A stretch of DNA of 64,000 bases from Sinomonas sp. R1AF57 (GTDB lineage Bacteria > Actinomycetota > Actinomycetes > Actinomycetales > Micrococcaceae), in assembly GCF_002224485.1 (NCBI RefSeq), contig NZ_CP022463.1, positions 2,048,239-2,112,238 on the forward strand, read 5' to 3'. Of this stretch, positions 15,793 through 24,528 are shown piece after piece. Each line of letters starts with the position of its first letter. The first letter of the stretch is position 1. The position numbers were made by a program, and so were the translations under genes. The notes beneath the pieces were generated by a model. That model ran no database searches. It saw nothing but the letters and a program-made list of their open reading frames with translations, and was not told where the DNA came from.

Positions 15793-16836
15793 TCAGGCGC
15801 TCCGGGCCGGCCAGCGGCCCCCGAGCATCTGCAGGAACTCGCCTTCGGAGAGCACCTCCACGCGCTGCCCCCTGGCGCGCAGCTCGAGCGCGCGCCGGGC
15901 CTTCGTGGTCACGCGCCCGGCCGCCAGATCCGTCGCGGCGAAGCCGTCGCCCACCACGAGGATCGTCGTGGCCCGCGTGACCGAGCTCGCCGGCTGCGCG
16001 CCCAGCTCGGCGGACCGCGACTTGGCCTCGGCACGCGTCATCCCGAGGGCGCCCGTGAACACGATCCGGTGGCCGTAGAGCGGGTGGCTCGGGTCGGCAC
16101 GCTCGTTGGCGGGCGGGTTCGCCCCCTCCTGCGGCCACGGCGCCCAGGCGCGGCCCGCGCCGCGGGGACCACTCGCCGTCGTGCGTGTCCGTCCCGACCG
16201 GTCGGGGGCGCTGCCCCCGCCGAGCGCCCGGGCCGTCGCGGCTGAGACCTCGTCGACGCCCGGGACGAATGCGGGCTGCCGCGGGAGCGCGAGCCCGAGC
16301 GTGGCGTACAGCCCGTCGATGTCGGTGGCGCCGTGCCGTGCGGCGATGTCGACCAGGATCCCGGCGCACGCGGCCGCGTCCTCACTCGCGTCGTGGTGCC
16401 GCTCGAGCGGGACGCCTGCCGCCTGCGCGGCGAACGGGAGCGAATGGGAGGGGAGGTCGTAGGTGCGGCGGGAGAGGATCACTGTGCACGCGTAGTCGTA
16501 GGCCGGGGCACCCATGCCACTGACCTCGAGGGCCGAGCGGATGACGCCGAGGTCGAACGCCGCGTTGTGTGCCACGAGGACGTCGTCACCGATGAAGCCG
16601 CCCACCTCGGGGAAGAGCTCGGCGAACCGGGGCGCGTGCTCCACGTCCTGCGGGCGTATCCCGTGGATCGCGACGTTGCGCGGGTCGAAGCGGTCGTGCC
16701 CGGCGGGCGGCCGCATGAGCCAGTGGGCGCGTTCGACGGCGCGTCCCCCGCGGACCTTGACGAGTCCCACCGAGCAGGGGGAGCCCCGGAAGCCGTTGGC
16801 CGTCTCGAAGTCGATCGCGGTGAAGTCCAGGGCCAC
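15793..16836 (-). CDS. DnaQ-type 3'-5' exonuclease with C-terminal BRCT domain
   Basis: A 347-residue DEDDh exonuclease fused to a BRCT domain. Exo I is I-D-F-E-T-A-N (residues 6-12), Exo II V-A-H-N-A-A-F-D near 88, and Exo III H-H-D-A-S-E-D-A-A near 140. A Pro/Arg-rich linker follows, then a BRCT domain (H-R-I-V-F-T-G-A-L through V-L-V-V-G-D-like) from about 255. It resembles stand-alone DNA polymerase III epsilon-like proteins of actinobacteria involved in repair or proofreading; the replicative partner is not shown. Start GTG 16836 is the only sensible one, with a TAGGCT box 7 nt upstream. Divergent from the DedA gene. Confidence 0.85.
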   Translation of the reverse strand: MALDFTAIDFETANGFRGSPCSVGLVKVRGGRAVERAHWLMRPPAGHDRFDPRNVAIHGIRPQDVEHAPRFAELFPEVGGFIGDDVLVAHNAAFDLGVIRSALEVSGMGAPAYDYACTVILSRRTYDLPSHSLPFAAQAAGVPLERHHDASEDAAACAGILVDIAARHGATDIDGLYATLGLALPRQPAFVPGVDEVSAATARALGGGSAPDRSGRTRTTASGPRGAGRAWAPWPQEGANPPANERADPSHPLYGHRIVFTGALGMTRAEAKSRSAELGAQPASSVTRATTILVVGDGFAATDLAAGRVTTKARRALELRARGQRVEVLSEGEFLQMLGGRWPARSA

Positions 16837-16843
16837 GCCGAGA

Positions 16844-16849
16844 AGCCTA
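16844..16849 (-). promoter_or_regulatory. -10 box for leaderless exonuclease transcript
   Basis: TAGGCT on the minus strand, 7 nt before GTG 16836. Confidence 0.55.
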
Positions 16850-16912
16850 GCGGCAGCGGGCGGGGCGTCCCGCCACCGCCACGCGGGGCCCGTGCCCTTC
16901 GCGCCGGCCCGG

Positions 16913-16918
16913 TACCCT
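16913..16918 (+). promoter_or_regulatory. -10 box for leaderless dedA transcript
   Basis: TACCCT lies 6 nt before GTG 16925, and the start region has no Shine-Dalgarno. TACCCT also pairs with AGGGTG across the start codon. Confidence 0.5.
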
Positions 16919-16924
16919 TGAAGG

Positions 16925-17734
16925 GTGATTCCCTCCGCGCTGACCTCCCTTGCCGCTGCCCCTGAGGCGTTCCACAGCCTCGCCGTGCAGGCCCTGGCCG
17001 TCCAGCCGAAGACGGCCTCGTTCCTGCCCGACTGGCTCAACCCCGACGTCTTCCTCAGGGACTCCCCCCTCGGCCCGTGGGTCGTGCTGCTCGTGTGCGG
17101 GATCGTCTTCGCGGAGACCGGCCTCCTCGTCGGGTTCTTCCTGCCGGGCGACTCCATGCTCTTCACCGCGGGCCTGCTCGTGGCGACCGGAGCCATCCAG
17201 TTCAACCTGTGGGCCATGGCGGGCCTCATCGTCGTCGCGGCCGTCATCGGGAACCAGTGCGGGTACCTCATCGGCTCCAAGGCCGGCCCGGCGATCTTCA
17301 ACCGCCCCGACTCGAGGCTGTTCAAGCGCGAGAACGTCGAGAAGGCCCATGCGTTCTTCGAGAAGCACGGCGGCAAGGCGCTCGTCCTCGCGCGGTTCGT
17401 GCCCATCATCCGCACCTTCGTGCCCGTGATCGTCGGCGTCGCCGGGATGAACCGGGCCAAGTTCTTCCTCTACAACGTCATCGGCGCGGTGCTCTGGGGC
17501 GGCGGCGTGACGCTCCTGGGCGCGTGGCTGGGCCAGTACGAGTGGGTCGGGAAGAACATCGATGTGATCTTCATCGCCATCGTCCTGGTCTCGGTCCTGC
17601 CGATCGTCATCGAGTTCGTGCGCGGCCTCTCGGCCAAGAAGCAGTCCGAGCACTTCGGCACCGACGTGGTCGAGGAGTTCATCGAGGAGCACGAGCCCGT
17701 CGAGGAGCGCAAGACCAACCCCGACTGGAAGTAG
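16925..17734 (+). CDS. DedA family membrane protein (VTT domain)
   Basis: A 269-residue integral membrane protein of the DedA/SNARE-associated family, linked in other bacteria to flipping of undecaprenyl phosphate or phospholipids and to membrane homeostasis. E-T-G-L-L-V-G-F-F-L-P-G-D lies near residue 65, and the conserved R-F-V-P-I-I-R-T-F-V-P-V-I-V-G amphipathic motif near 160. Both are intact, including the two Arg residues required in studied members. The C-terminus is acidic and cytoplasmic. Convergent with rdgB (17-bp gap). Confidence 0.9.
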   Translation: MIPSALTSLAAAPEAFHSLAVQALAVQPKTASFLPDWLNPDVFLRDSPLGPWVVLLVCGIVFAETGLLVGFFLPGDSMLFTAGLLVATGAIQFNLWAMAGLIVVAAVIGNQCGYLIGSKAGPAIFNRPDSRLFKRENVEKAHAFFEKHGGKALVLARFVPIIRTFVPVIVGVAGMNRAKFFLYNVIGAVLWGGGVTLLGAWLGQYEWVGKNIDVIFIAIVLVSVLPIVIEFVRGLSAKKQSEHFGTDVVEEFIEEHEPVEERKTNPDWK

Positions 17735-17751
17735 CCCGGAGGGGCCCTGGG

Positions 17752-18396
17752 TCAGCGGCTCAGGGCCTCCACGATCGCCGGCAGGAGCGCGCGGAAGGCG
17801 TGGCCGCGATGGCTGATCGCGTTCTTCTCCTCGCCCGTGAGCTCGGCGACGCTGACCCGCAGCCCCTGCGGCTGCAGGATCGGGTCGTAGCCGAATCCGC
17901 CGTCGCCGCGGGGCTCGCGCAGGAGCGATCCGGGCATCTCTCCCAGCCGGACGGTCTCGTGCCGGGCCCCGTCAGGTCCCGGCACGGCGAGCGCGGCGGC
18001 GCAGACGAATGCGGCCTGCCGATGCTCGTCCTTCACGTCCTGGAGCTGGGCCAGGAGGAGCTCCAGGTTCGCCCGGTCGTCCCCATGGCGCCCGGCCCAG
18101 CGGGCCGAGAAGATGCCGGGGGCACCCCCGAGGACCTCCACGGAGAGGCCGGAGTCGTCGGCGATCGCCGGCAGGCCGGTGGCCTCGGCGACGGCGCGGG
18201 CCTTCTTGAGCGCGTTCTCCTCGAATGTCACGCCGTCCTCGACGACGTCCGGGCCGCCCACGGCTCCCGCATCGACGACCTGGCTGTCGACGTCGAGCCC
18301 CGGCACCTGGCCGCGCAGCAGTTCCCTCAGCTCGCGCAGCTTGCCTTGGTTGTGCGTCGCCAGCACGAGGCGCGGCCCGCTGCCAGCCTCGCTCAC
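17752..18396 (-). CDS. rdgB: dITP/XTP pyrophosphatase (RdgB/HAM1)
   Basis: A 214-residue nucleotide-sanitising enzyme that hydrolyses non-canonical purine triphosphates (dITP, XTP) to monophosphates. N-terminal [13 protein letters not shown], central [13 protein letters not shown], and G-F-G-Y-D-P-I near the C-terminus all match the family. Its start overlaps the rph stop by 4 nt, so the two are co-translated, as in many actinobacteria. Last gene of the operon. Confidence 0.93.
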   Translation of the reverse strand: MSEAGSGPRLVLATHNQGKLRELRELLRGQVPGLDVDSQVVDAGAVGGPDVVEDGVTFEENALKKARAVAEATGLPAIADDSGLSVEVLGGAPGIFSARWAGRHGDDRANLELLLAQLQDVKDEHRQAAFVCAAALAVPGPDGARHETVRLGEMPGSLLREPRGDGGFGYDPILQPQGLRVSVAELTGEEKNAISHRGHAFRALLPAIVEALSR

Positions 18397-19157
18397 CGGA
18401 GCGCCTCGGCGAGGGTCTCCCGCTGGATGTCGGCGAGCTGCGCCGTGCCCAGGAGGGCGAGGTCGAGGAGGCTGTCGAGCTCGTCACGGTCGAACGGGGC
18501 CCCCTCCGCCGTGCCCTGGACCTCGACGAACTTGCCCGATCCGGTCACGACCACGTTCATGTCGGTCTCCGCTCGCACGTCCTCGACGTAGGGCAGGTCC
18601 AGCATCGGCACACCGTCGATGATGCCGACCGACACTGCCGAGACGGTGTCCACGAGCGGCTCCGCTCCGCGCTCGACGAGGCCCTTCTCCTTGGCCCACC
18701 GGATCGCCTCGGCGAGCGCCACGAAGGCGCCGGTGATGGCCGCGGTGCGGGTCCCGCCGTCGGCCTGCAGGACATCGCAGTCGAGCACGATGGTGTTCTC
18801 CCCGAGCGCCTGCGTGTCGATGATGGAGCGCAGCGAGCGCCCGATGAGGCGCGAGATCTCGTGGGTGCGTCCGCCGATCCTGCCCTTGACGGACTCTCGG
18901 TCGGAGCGGGTGTTGGTGGCGCGCGGGAGCATCGCGTACTCGGCGGTGACCCACCCGCGGCCCTCGCCCTTGAGCCACCGCGGAACGCCCTCGGTGAACG
19001 ACGCCGTGCACAGCACGCGCGTGTTGCCGAACTCGATCAGCGCCGAGCCCTCTGCCTGCTTGGACCATCCGCGCGTGATCGAGATGGGCCTCAGCTGGTC
19101 GGGGGCGCGCCCGTCGGCGCGCACAACAGTAGGGGAATCAGCGGTGCTCGGGGTCAT
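18393..19157 (-). CDS. rph: Ribonuclease PH
   Basis: A 254-residue phosphorolytic 3'-5' exoribonuclease that trims tRNA 3' ends. R-A-D-G-R near residue 10, the phosphate-binding [11 protein letters not shown] near 130, and the terminal hydrophobic helix are present. Start ATG 19157 lies only 25 bp from the divergent aldo/keto reductase start; the two promoters abut. The pair rph-rdgB continues the conserved clpS-murI-rph gene order, interrupted here by two plus-strand genes. Confidence 0.94.
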   Translation of the reverse strand: MTPSTADSPTVVRADGRAPDQLRPISITRGWSKQAEGSALIEFGNTRVLCTASFTEGVPRWLKGEGRGWVTAEYAMLPRATNTRSDRESVKGRIGGRTHEISRLIGRSLRSIIDTQALGENTIVLDCDVLQADGGTRTAAITGAFVALAEAIRWAKEKGLVERGAEPLVDTVSAVSVGIIDGVPMLDLPYVEDVRAETDMNVVVTGSGKFVEVQGTAEGAPFDRDELDSLLDLALLGTAQLADIQRETLAEALR

Positions 19158-19163
19158 GCGTCC

Positions 19164-19175
19164 AGCTTATAGACT
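19164..19175. promoter_or_regulatory. Back-to-back -10 boxes: bidirectional leaderless promoter
   Basis: Minus-strand TAAGCT (19164-19169) lies 6 nt before the rph ATG. Plus-strand TAGACT (19170-19175) lies 7 nt before the aldo/keto reductase ATG. The two hexamers are adjacent, so each -35 region must fall inside the coding start of the opposite gene. Confidence 0.6.
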
Positions 19176-19182
19176 CAGCGGC

Positions 19183-20037
19183 ATGGCCGACGATATACGC
19201 CCCGTGACCCTGCCCAATGGCACCGCCGTGCCGGCACTCGGACAGGGGACCTGGTACCTGGGCGACTCCGTCTCGGGCCGCGACGAGGAGATCAAGGCGC
19301 TCCGCACGGGCATCGACGCTGGCCTGACGCTCATCGACACCGCGGAGATGTACGGCGACGGCCGGGCGGAGGAGCTCGTGGGAGAGGCCATCGCGGGCCG
19401 GCGCGACGAGGTCTTCCTCGTGAGCAAGGTCCTGCCGTGGAACGCGACCCGGCGCGGGACGTCGGCTGCGCTCGAGGCGAGCCTCACACGCCTCGGCACG
19501 GACTACCTCGACCTGTACCTCTACCACTGGCGCGGAAGCGCGCCCCTCGCGGAGACGGTCGAGGCGCTGTCCGCGCTCCAAGCCGAGGGCAAGATCCGGG
19601 CCTGGGGCGTGAGCAATTTCGGCCCCGACGACCTCGCGGAGCTCGAGGCGCTCCCTGAGGCGGCCGGCACCTCCGGCCTGCAGACCGACCAGATCCTGTA
19701 CAACCTCACTCGCCGCGGGATCGAGGCGGATCTCCTCCCCCGGCTCCAGAGCTCGGGCATCCCGGCCATGGCCTACTCCCCGATCGAGCAGTCGCGGCTC
19801 CTCGGGCACGCGGCCCTCGCCGCGATCGCCAGGCGGCGGGGTGTGGGTGAGGCGGCTGTCGCCCTCGCATGGGTCCTCCGCCTTCCCGGCGTCATCGCGA
19901 TCCCCAAGGCGTCGAAGGCGGAGCACGTCCTGGCCAACCGCGCCGCCCTCGATCTGACGCTGGATCCCGACGAGCTCGCAGCGCTCGACGCCGCCTTCCC
20001 GGCACCCCTCCACCCCGTTCCGCTCGAGGTGCTCTAG
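19183..20037 (+). CDS. Aldo/keto reductase
   Basis: A 284-residue NAD(P)H-dependent oxidoreductase with a TIM-barrel fold. Catalytic tetrad candidates in order: Asp in I-D-T-A-E-M-Y-G (also the Tyr), Lys in V-S-K-V-L-P, and H in L-Y-H-W-R. The W-G-V-S-N-F motif and the C-terminal nucleotide-binding I-P-K-A-S-K are present. Physiological substrate unknown. A long in-frame extension upstream to 18619 is antisense to rph and not credible. A weak hairpin follows at 20057-20090. Confidence 0.88.
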   Translation: MADDIRPVTLPNGTAVPALGQGTWYLGDSVSGRDEEIKALRTGIDAGLTLIDTAEMYGDGRAEELVGEAIAGRRDEVFLVSKVLPWNATRRGTSAALEASLTRLGTDYLDLYLYHWRGSAPLAETVEALSALQAEGKIRAWGVSNFGPDDLAELEALPEAAGTSGLQTDQILYNLTRRGIEADLLPRLQSSGIPAMAYSPIEQSRLLGHAALAAIARRRGVGEAAVALAWVLRLPGVIAIPKASKAEHVLANRAALDLTLDPDELAALDAAFPAPLHPVPLEVL

Positions 20038-20056
20038 GCTGCGGGCACCGGTGACC

Positions 20057-20090
20057 TAGGGCCCTGTCGGCCGCGATGGCCGCGGCCCTA
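20057..20090 (+). terminator. Possible terminator after aldo/keto reductase
   Basis: TAGGGCC and GGCCCTA arms enclose an inner GGCC-rich hairpin. No U-tract follows. Confidence 0.35.
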
Positions 20091-20147
20091 TCGTGGGCTT
20101 CGACGGGGCACACCCGTCAGAGGCGCTCGAGCTCTGGAGGGGCTGCG

Positions 20148-20465
20148 ATGGACGTCGATCTCAGCAAGGGCGCGGGCCCCGGCGACGGCATGCACCCGGG
20201 AGGGGACGCGGCGCTGCGGATGCGCGCCCTCGAATCGCTCAAGAAGAAGGCAGACTTCCGCACGCACCTGCTGATGTACGTGCTCGTCAACGGACTGCTC
20301 GTCCTCATCTGGGCCATGACGGGAGCCTCGTTCTTCTGGCCGGCCTTCCCGATGGGCGGCTGGGCCATCGGCCTCATCGCCCATGCGTGGGACGTCTACT
20401 GGACGCGGACGCCGACTGAGGCGCAGGTTGCGCGGGAGATGAACAGGCTCCGCGGCGCCCGATGA
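20148..20465 (+). CDS. 2TM domain-containing small membrane protein
   Basis: A 105-residue protein: a soluble N-terminus, L-K-K-K-A-D-F-R-T-H-L-L-M-Y, then two membrane spans separated by a short W/P/G-rich turn, and a cytoplasmic basic end. This is the layout of the 2TM domain family, which also occurs fused to sensor kinases. Start ATG 20148 is supported by GGAGG about 9 nt upstream; the upstream in-frame ATG at 20076 lacks it. Function unknown. Convergent with the phosphodiesterase gene. Confidence 0.75.
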   Translation: MDVDLSKGAGPGDGMHPGGDAALRMRALESLKKKADFRTHLLMYVLVNGLLVLIWAMTGASFFWPAFPMGGWAIGLIAHAWDVYWTRTPTEAQVAREMNRLRGAR

Positions 20466-20496
20466 CTGCGCGGTGGGCGATCACTGGCCGGTGGGC

Positions 20497-21294
20497 TCAG
20501 ACGATGTAGTGCACGCCCGCGACGGCGACCGCGATCGGCCCGTCGTAGGCCTCCTGCGCCTCGGCGACTGACCGGTTCGCGTCGTTCCACACCGGAAGGT
20601 GGGTCAGGAGCAGGCGCTTCGCGCCCGCGTCGTGCGCCGCCTGGCCGGCACGCAGCCCGGTGAGGTGCACGCCGTCGATCGCGTCGTCGCGGCCCTCGTG
20701 GTACGCGGCCTCGCACAGGAAGAGGTCGGCGCCCTGCGCCGCCTCCACGAGCTCCGGGCACGAGTCCGTGTCCCCCGAGTAGGCCAGGATGCTGCGTCGG
20801 ACGGTCCCGTCCGCGCTAGGCTCTGAGGCCTCGACGCGGATCGCGTACGGCTCGGCGATCGGGTGCCGCACGGGGAAGGCCTCGAAGGTGAACGGCCCGA
20901 GCTCGATCTTCTCGCCCGCGCTCCAGCGGTGGAACTCGAAGTCCTCGTCGAGATCCGCCGGCGGCTCCATGTCGAGCGCCGTGACGATGCGCTTGGGCGT
21001 CTCCGCCGGGCCCCACACGCGCACGCGGCCGGCCGTCCAGCCGTTCGGATCCCAGTGCACGGCCACGTGCAGGCCCGTGAGGTCCATGCAGTGGTCCGGG
21101 TGGAGATGGCTCAGGAGCACGCCGTCGATGTCGGAGAGGTGGATGTAGCGCTGAAGCACGCCGAGCGCCCCCGAGCCGAGATCGAGGAGGATGCGCCAGT
21201 CCCGCTCACCGTCGTTGGCGGTCAGCAGGTAGCAGGATGCCGGGGAACTCGGACCCGGGAAGGAGCCCGAGCAGCCGACGATGGTGAGCTTCAC
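20497..21294 (-). CDS. MBL-fold phosphodiesterase, Rv1339-like
   Basis: A 265-residue metallo-beta-lactamase-fold hydrolase. [10 protein letters not shown] near residue 62 gives the HxHxDH metal site, with later metal ligands in Y-S-G-D-T-D and the terminal L-T-H-L-P. It sits at the place of M. tuberculosis Rv1339 (between murI and rph), which has been reported as an atypical class II cAMP phosphodiesterase. Function here is inferred from fold and position. The start overlaps the murI stop by 4 nt. Confidence 0.82.
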   Translation of the reverse strand: MKLTIVGCSGSFPGPSSPASCYLLTANDGERDWRILLDLGSGALGVLQRYIHLSDIDGVLLSHLHPDHCMDLTGLHVAVHWDPNGWTAGRVRVWGPAETPKRIVTALDMEPPADLDEDFEFHRWSAGEKIELGPFTFEAFPVRHPIAEPYAIRVEASEPSADGTVRRSILAYSGDTDSCPELVEAAQGADLFLCEAAYHEGRDDAIDGVHLTGLRAGQAAHDAGAKRLLLTHLPVWNDANRSVAEAQEAYDGPIAVAVAGVHYIV

Positions 21295-22241
21295 GGTGCC
21301 ATCCTGCCCTCATCGATGGCCGCGAAGTGGGAGATCCGGGCCGACCCGCCGCGGGACCGGGCCTCTGCGAGCATCTCCGGGGTGATCTGCGCCAGGCTCG
21401 CCGTAGGGTACCTCGCCGAGACGTGGTCCGCGTGCTGCACCCCCTGCACCTCGGGGCCCAGGAAGCGCCGCGCCAGGACCTCGAACTGCGCCGGGTCGCC
21501 CGTCGCGACGAAGCGGTGCACGGGAGGCGTGGACACCGTCCGCTCGAGCCCGTGGGTCACGAGCGCGCGGTAGACGTCCTTCGCGGTCTCCTCCGCGCTC
21601 GAGACGAGGGTCACCCCGTCCCCCATCACATACGAGATCACGCCCGTCAGGAGCGGGTAGTGCGTGCACCCGAGCACGAGCGTGTCCACCTCGGCAGCCT
21701 TGAGCGGGGCGAGGTACTCCTCCGCCACGGCCAGGAGCTCCGGGCCCGTGGTGACACCGGCCTCGACGAACGGGACGAACTCAGGGCAGGCCGCCGAGGT
21801 GATCCGCAGCTCCGGCGCGGCCGCGAAGGTGTCCTCGTAGGCCCGCGAGCCCACGGTCGCGCTCGTGCCGATGACGCCGACCCGTCCGTTCCGGGTCGCG
21901 ACGACAGCCCTGCGCACGGCGGGCTGGATGACCTCGATCACGGGGATGCCGTAGCGGGCCGTGTACCGCTCGCGGGCATCCCGCAGGACGGCTGCGGACG
22001 CAGAGTTGCAGGCGATGGTGAGGGCCTTGACCCCGGAGTCGACGAGCTCGTCCATGACCCCGAGCGCGAACGCGCGGACCTCCGCGATGGGGAGCGGGCC
22101 GTAGGGGCCGTGGGCGGTGTCGCCGACGTACACGACCGACTCGTTCGGCAGCTGGTCGATCACCGCGCGGGCCACCGTGAGGCCGCCGACCCCCGAGTCG
22201 AAGATGCCGATGGGCCGCTCGGAGGGTGCCAGCTCAGCCAT
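21291..22241 (-). CDS. murI: Glutamate racemase
   Basis: A 316-residue enzyme making D-glutamate for peptidoglycan. [12 protein letters not shown] near residue 13 holds the catalytic Asp-Ser. The two catalytic cysteines are in A-C-N-S-A-S (about 78) and G-C-T-H-Y-P (about 190). It lies in the clpS-DUF2017-murI-phosphodiesterase operon with overlapping ends at both sides. The N-terminal extension before P-I-G-I-F-D-S is only about 10 residues, so the start is reliable. Confidence 0.94.
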   Translation of the reverse strand: MAELAPSERPIGIFDSGVGGLTVARAVIDQLPNESVVYVGDTAHGPYGPLPIAEVRAFALGVMDELVDSGVKALTIACNSASAAVLRDARERYTARYGIPVIEVIQPAVRRAVVATRNGRVGVIGTSATVGSRAYEDTFAAAPELRITSAACPEFVPFVEAGVTTGPELLAVAEEYLAPLKAAEVDTLVLGCTHYPLLTGVISYVMGDGVTLVSSAEETAKDVYRALVTHGLERTVSTPPVHRFVATGDPAQFEVLARRFLGPEVQGVQHADHVSARYPTASLAQITPEMLAEARSRGGSARISHFAAIDEGRMAP

Positions 22242-22815
22242 CCGCGCCCCCGTTCAGGCGCACCCGGTGCGCATCGAGCATGGCCTCCACGAGCGTGGTC
22301 TGCAGCCACGTGATGAAGTTGTAGACGAGCGCGAGGTACTTCTCGACGTCGTCCGCCTCCGCCCAGTCCGTGATCCCATGGATCCGCTCGGCATCCTCCT
22401 CGCTGCGGATCCCGAGCCGCTCGGCCAGGACGAGGCGGACATCGTTGAGCGCCGTGGACCAGTGCCGTGACGCGGCGTCGTCGAGCAGCACGTGCCCCGA
22501 CTCGAGGCCCATGGCCGCCGCCCGCAGCGCTCCCACCTTGCTCTCCCTCAGCGAGCGTTCGGTGAGGCGGCGGAACTCGAGGGAGGACTCGGCATCGTCC
22601 TTGACCGCGTTCGGGAGGAGGCGCAGAAGCGCCGGATCCTCCGGCTCGGCGGCGTTGGGGGTCAGTCCCACGAGGGCCTCGAGCGGATCGGCGTCCGCCG
22701 GGCCGACCTCGAGCATGCCGATGACGTCGTTGAACAGGCCCCGCAGGAGCTCGCGCTCCGCGTCCTCGAACCGGGCAGCGATCCCGCGGCGCCCGTAGGT
22801 GAACGGTTCAGCCAT
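22234..22815 (-). CDS. DUF2017 family protein
   Basis: A 193-residue soluble, acidic, mostly helical protein of a family confined to actinobacteria and found next to clpS. The N-terminus [12 protein letters not shown] and the C-terminal block ending with W-L-Q-T-T-L-V-E are conserved. No catalytic motif is visible. The gene overlaps clpS (8 nt) and murI (8 nt), so expression is coupled. A role with ClpS-directed proteolysis is only a guess from position. Confidence 0.8.
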   Translation of the reverse strand: MAEPFTYGRRGIAARFEDAERELLRGLFNDVIGMLEVGPADADPLEALVGLTPNAAEPEDPALLRLLPNAVKDDAESSLEFRRLTERSLRESKVGALRAAAMGLESGHVLLDDAASRHWSTALNDVRLVLAERLGIRSEEDAERIHGITDWAEADDVEKYLALVYNFITWLQTTLVEAMLDAHRVRLNGGADG

Positions 22816-23125
22816 CCTGCCCGGACCTCTCGACGGTGGCCCACAGGCCGAAGGTGTGCATCGCCACGGCGTGCTGCTCGACCGACTCCTTCGAGCCCTG
22901 CGCCACGATCGAGCGGCCCTCGGTGTGCACCTGCATCATGAGGGCCTCCGCCTTGGACTCCGAGAACCCGAAGTAGGTCTGGAAGACGTAGCTGACATAG
23001 CTCATGAGGTTGACCGGGTCATTCCACACGACGAGGTTCCACGGCGTCAGCCGGGAGGCGTCCTCCCTCTCCTGGGTCTGCCCGGCGACCTCCTGGGAGG
23101 GCTCGGTGGCCACGCTGATGCTCAT
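22808..23125 (-). CDS. clpS: ATP-dependent Clp protease adaptor ClpS
   Basis: A 105-residue adaptor that hands N-degron substrates to ClpAP/ClpCP. The core runs from T-P-W-N-L-V-V-W-N-D-P-V-N-L-M through A-L-M-M-Q-V-H-T-E-G and ends in W-A-T-V-E. N-degron pocket residues (N-D-x-x-N, M-x-V-H) are conserved. I choose ATG 23125 over the in-frame ATG 23134 because TAGAAT (23133-23138, minus strand) lies exactly 7 nt before it, which would make the 23134 codon untranscribed. Divergent from pncB with 36 bp between starts. Confidence 0.92.
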   Translation of the reverse strand: MSISVATEPSQEVAGQTQEREDASRLTPWNLVVWNDPVNLMSYVSYVFQTYFGFSESKAEALMMQVHTEGRSIVAQGSKESVEQHAVAMHTFGLWATVERSGQDG

Positions 23126-23132
23126 GGGCTCC

Positions 23133-23155
23133 ATTCTAGGCAGGCCCGATAGAGT
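23133..23155. promoter_or_regulatory. Divergent leaderless promoters clpS/pncB
   Basis: Minus-strand TAGAAT (23133-23138) is 7 nt from the clpS ATG; plus-strand TAGAGT (23150-23155) is 6 nt from the pncB GTG. Both genes are served from a 36-bp intergenic region. Confidence 0.6.
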
Positions 23156-23161
23156 GGCTCC

Positions 23162-24490
23162 GTGACCGAAACGAGCCCTTGGGACCAGCCCCGCACCTCG
23201 CTGTTCACGGACCACTACGAGCTCACCATGCTCCAGGCCTCGCTCCATTCCGGGGCCGCACACCGGCAGTGCGTGTTCGAGGCCTTCTCCCGCAGGCTTC
23301 CCGACGGACGCCGCTACGGCGTGGTCGGGGGCACCGGGAGGCTCCTCGAGGGCATCACGAAGTTCCGCTTCACGGACGAGGAGCTGTCCTTCCTCGAGCG
23401 CACCCACGTGGTCAACGCCGAGACGCTCGACTTCCTCGCCGGATACCGGTTCTCCGGCAACGTGTTCGGCTACGCCGAGGGCGAGGCGTACTTCCCCAAC
23501 TCCCCCATCCTCATCGTCGAGTCCACCTTCGCCGAGGCGTGCATCCTCGAGACGTACATCCTGTCCGTCCTCAACCACGACTCCGCGATCGCCTCCGCCG
23601 CCTCGCGCATGACGACCGCGGCGAACGGCCGGCCCTGCATCGAGATGGGCTCGCGGCGCACGCACGACGAGTCGGCGGTCGCTGCGGCGCGCGCCGCCGT
23701 CATCGCGGGCTTCTCCAGCACGTCCAACCTCGCGGCGGGCCTCCGCTACGGCATCCCCACGGTCGGCACCGCGGCGCACTCCTTCACCCTCCTGCACGAC
23801 ACGGAGCGCGAGGCATTCGAGGCGCAGGTCGCCTCCATGGGGCCGGGAACCTCGCTGCTCGTGGACACGTACGACGTCGAGCGGGCCGTGCGCACCGCTG
23901 TGGAGATCGCGGGCGACAGGCTCGGCGCCGTGCGGCTCGACTCCGGGGACCTCATCGACCAGGCCCACTGGGTGCGGCAGCTCCTGGACGAACTCGGCAA
24001 CGAGAACACGCGCATCATGGTCACCTCGGACCTCGACGAGTACGCCATCGCCGCGCTCCAGTCGGCGCCGGTCGACGCCTACGGCGTCGGGACCGCGCTC
24101 GTGACCGGCTCCGGGGCGCCGACAGCGTCCATGGTCTACAAGCTCGTGGCCCACACGGACGACTCGGGCGAGTTCGTCTCGGTCGCGAAGGCCGCCAAGA
24201 ACAAGGCGAGCGTGGGCGGGCGGAAGTACGCGCTGCGCAGGCTCGACGAGCGCGGCGTCGCGTCGCACGAGGTCGTCGGGATCGGGCGGCGTCCGGTCGA
24301 CGACGGCAACGACCGCTCGCTCCTGCAGCACTTCATCGTCGACGGCGAGCTCAAGCCCGGCTGGATCGGGGCGGAGGGGGTCACGAAGGCGCGGGAGCGG
24401 CACGCGGCCTCGCTCGCCGAGCTGCCGTCCTCGGTTCACCGGATGCACCGCGGTGAGCCGGCGATCCCGACGGTCTACGAAGAGCACTGA
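23162..24490 (+). CDS. pncB: Nicotinate phosphoribosyltransferase
   Basis: A 442-residue enzyme converting nicotinate and PRPP to nicotinate mononucleotide in NAD salvage. F-T-D-H-Y-E-L-T-M near residue 16, G-F-S-S-T-S-N near 182, the H-S-F-T-L-L block and the D-S-G-D-L motif near 260 match the family. GTG 23162 is preceded 6 nt upstream by TAGAGT. Divergence from clpS is the same as in M. tuberculosis (pncB1-clpS). Together with the nicotinamidase at 25.5-26.1 kb it completes nicotinamide recycling. Confidence 0.95.
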   Translation: MTETSPWDQPRTSLFTDHYELTMLQASLHSGAAHRQCVFEAFSRRLPDGRRYGVVGGTGRLLEGITKFRFTDEELSFLERTHVVNAETLDFLAGYRFSGNVFGYAEGEAYFPNSPILIVESTFAEACILETYILSVLNHDSAIASAASRMTTAANGRPCIEMGSRRTHDESAVAAARAAVIAGFSSTSNLAAGLRYGIPTVGTAAHSFTLLHDTEREAFEAQVASMGPGTSLLVDTYDVERAVRTAVEIAGDRLGAVRLDSGDLIDQAHWVRQLLDELGNENTRIMVTSDLDEYAIAALQSAPVDAYGVGTALVTGSGAPTASMVYKLVAHTDDSGEFVSVAKAAKNKASVGGRKYALRRLDERGVASHEVVGIGRRPVDDGNDRSLLQHFIVDGELKPGWIGAEGVTKARERHAASLAELPSSVHRMHRGEPAIPTVYEEH

Positions 24491-24528
24491 GCCCGGGTGG
24501 GGCACGGGCGGTGAGGACCGAGCGGGGG

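Noticed and set aside
18619-19182. 188-codon N-terminal extension of the aldo/keto reductase
   Set aside because: It is antisense to rph; the family N-terminus and a -10 box define ATG 19183.
22808-24505. 565-residue frame containing clpS
   Set aside because: Only the final 105 codons are ClpS; the upstream part is antisense to pncB.
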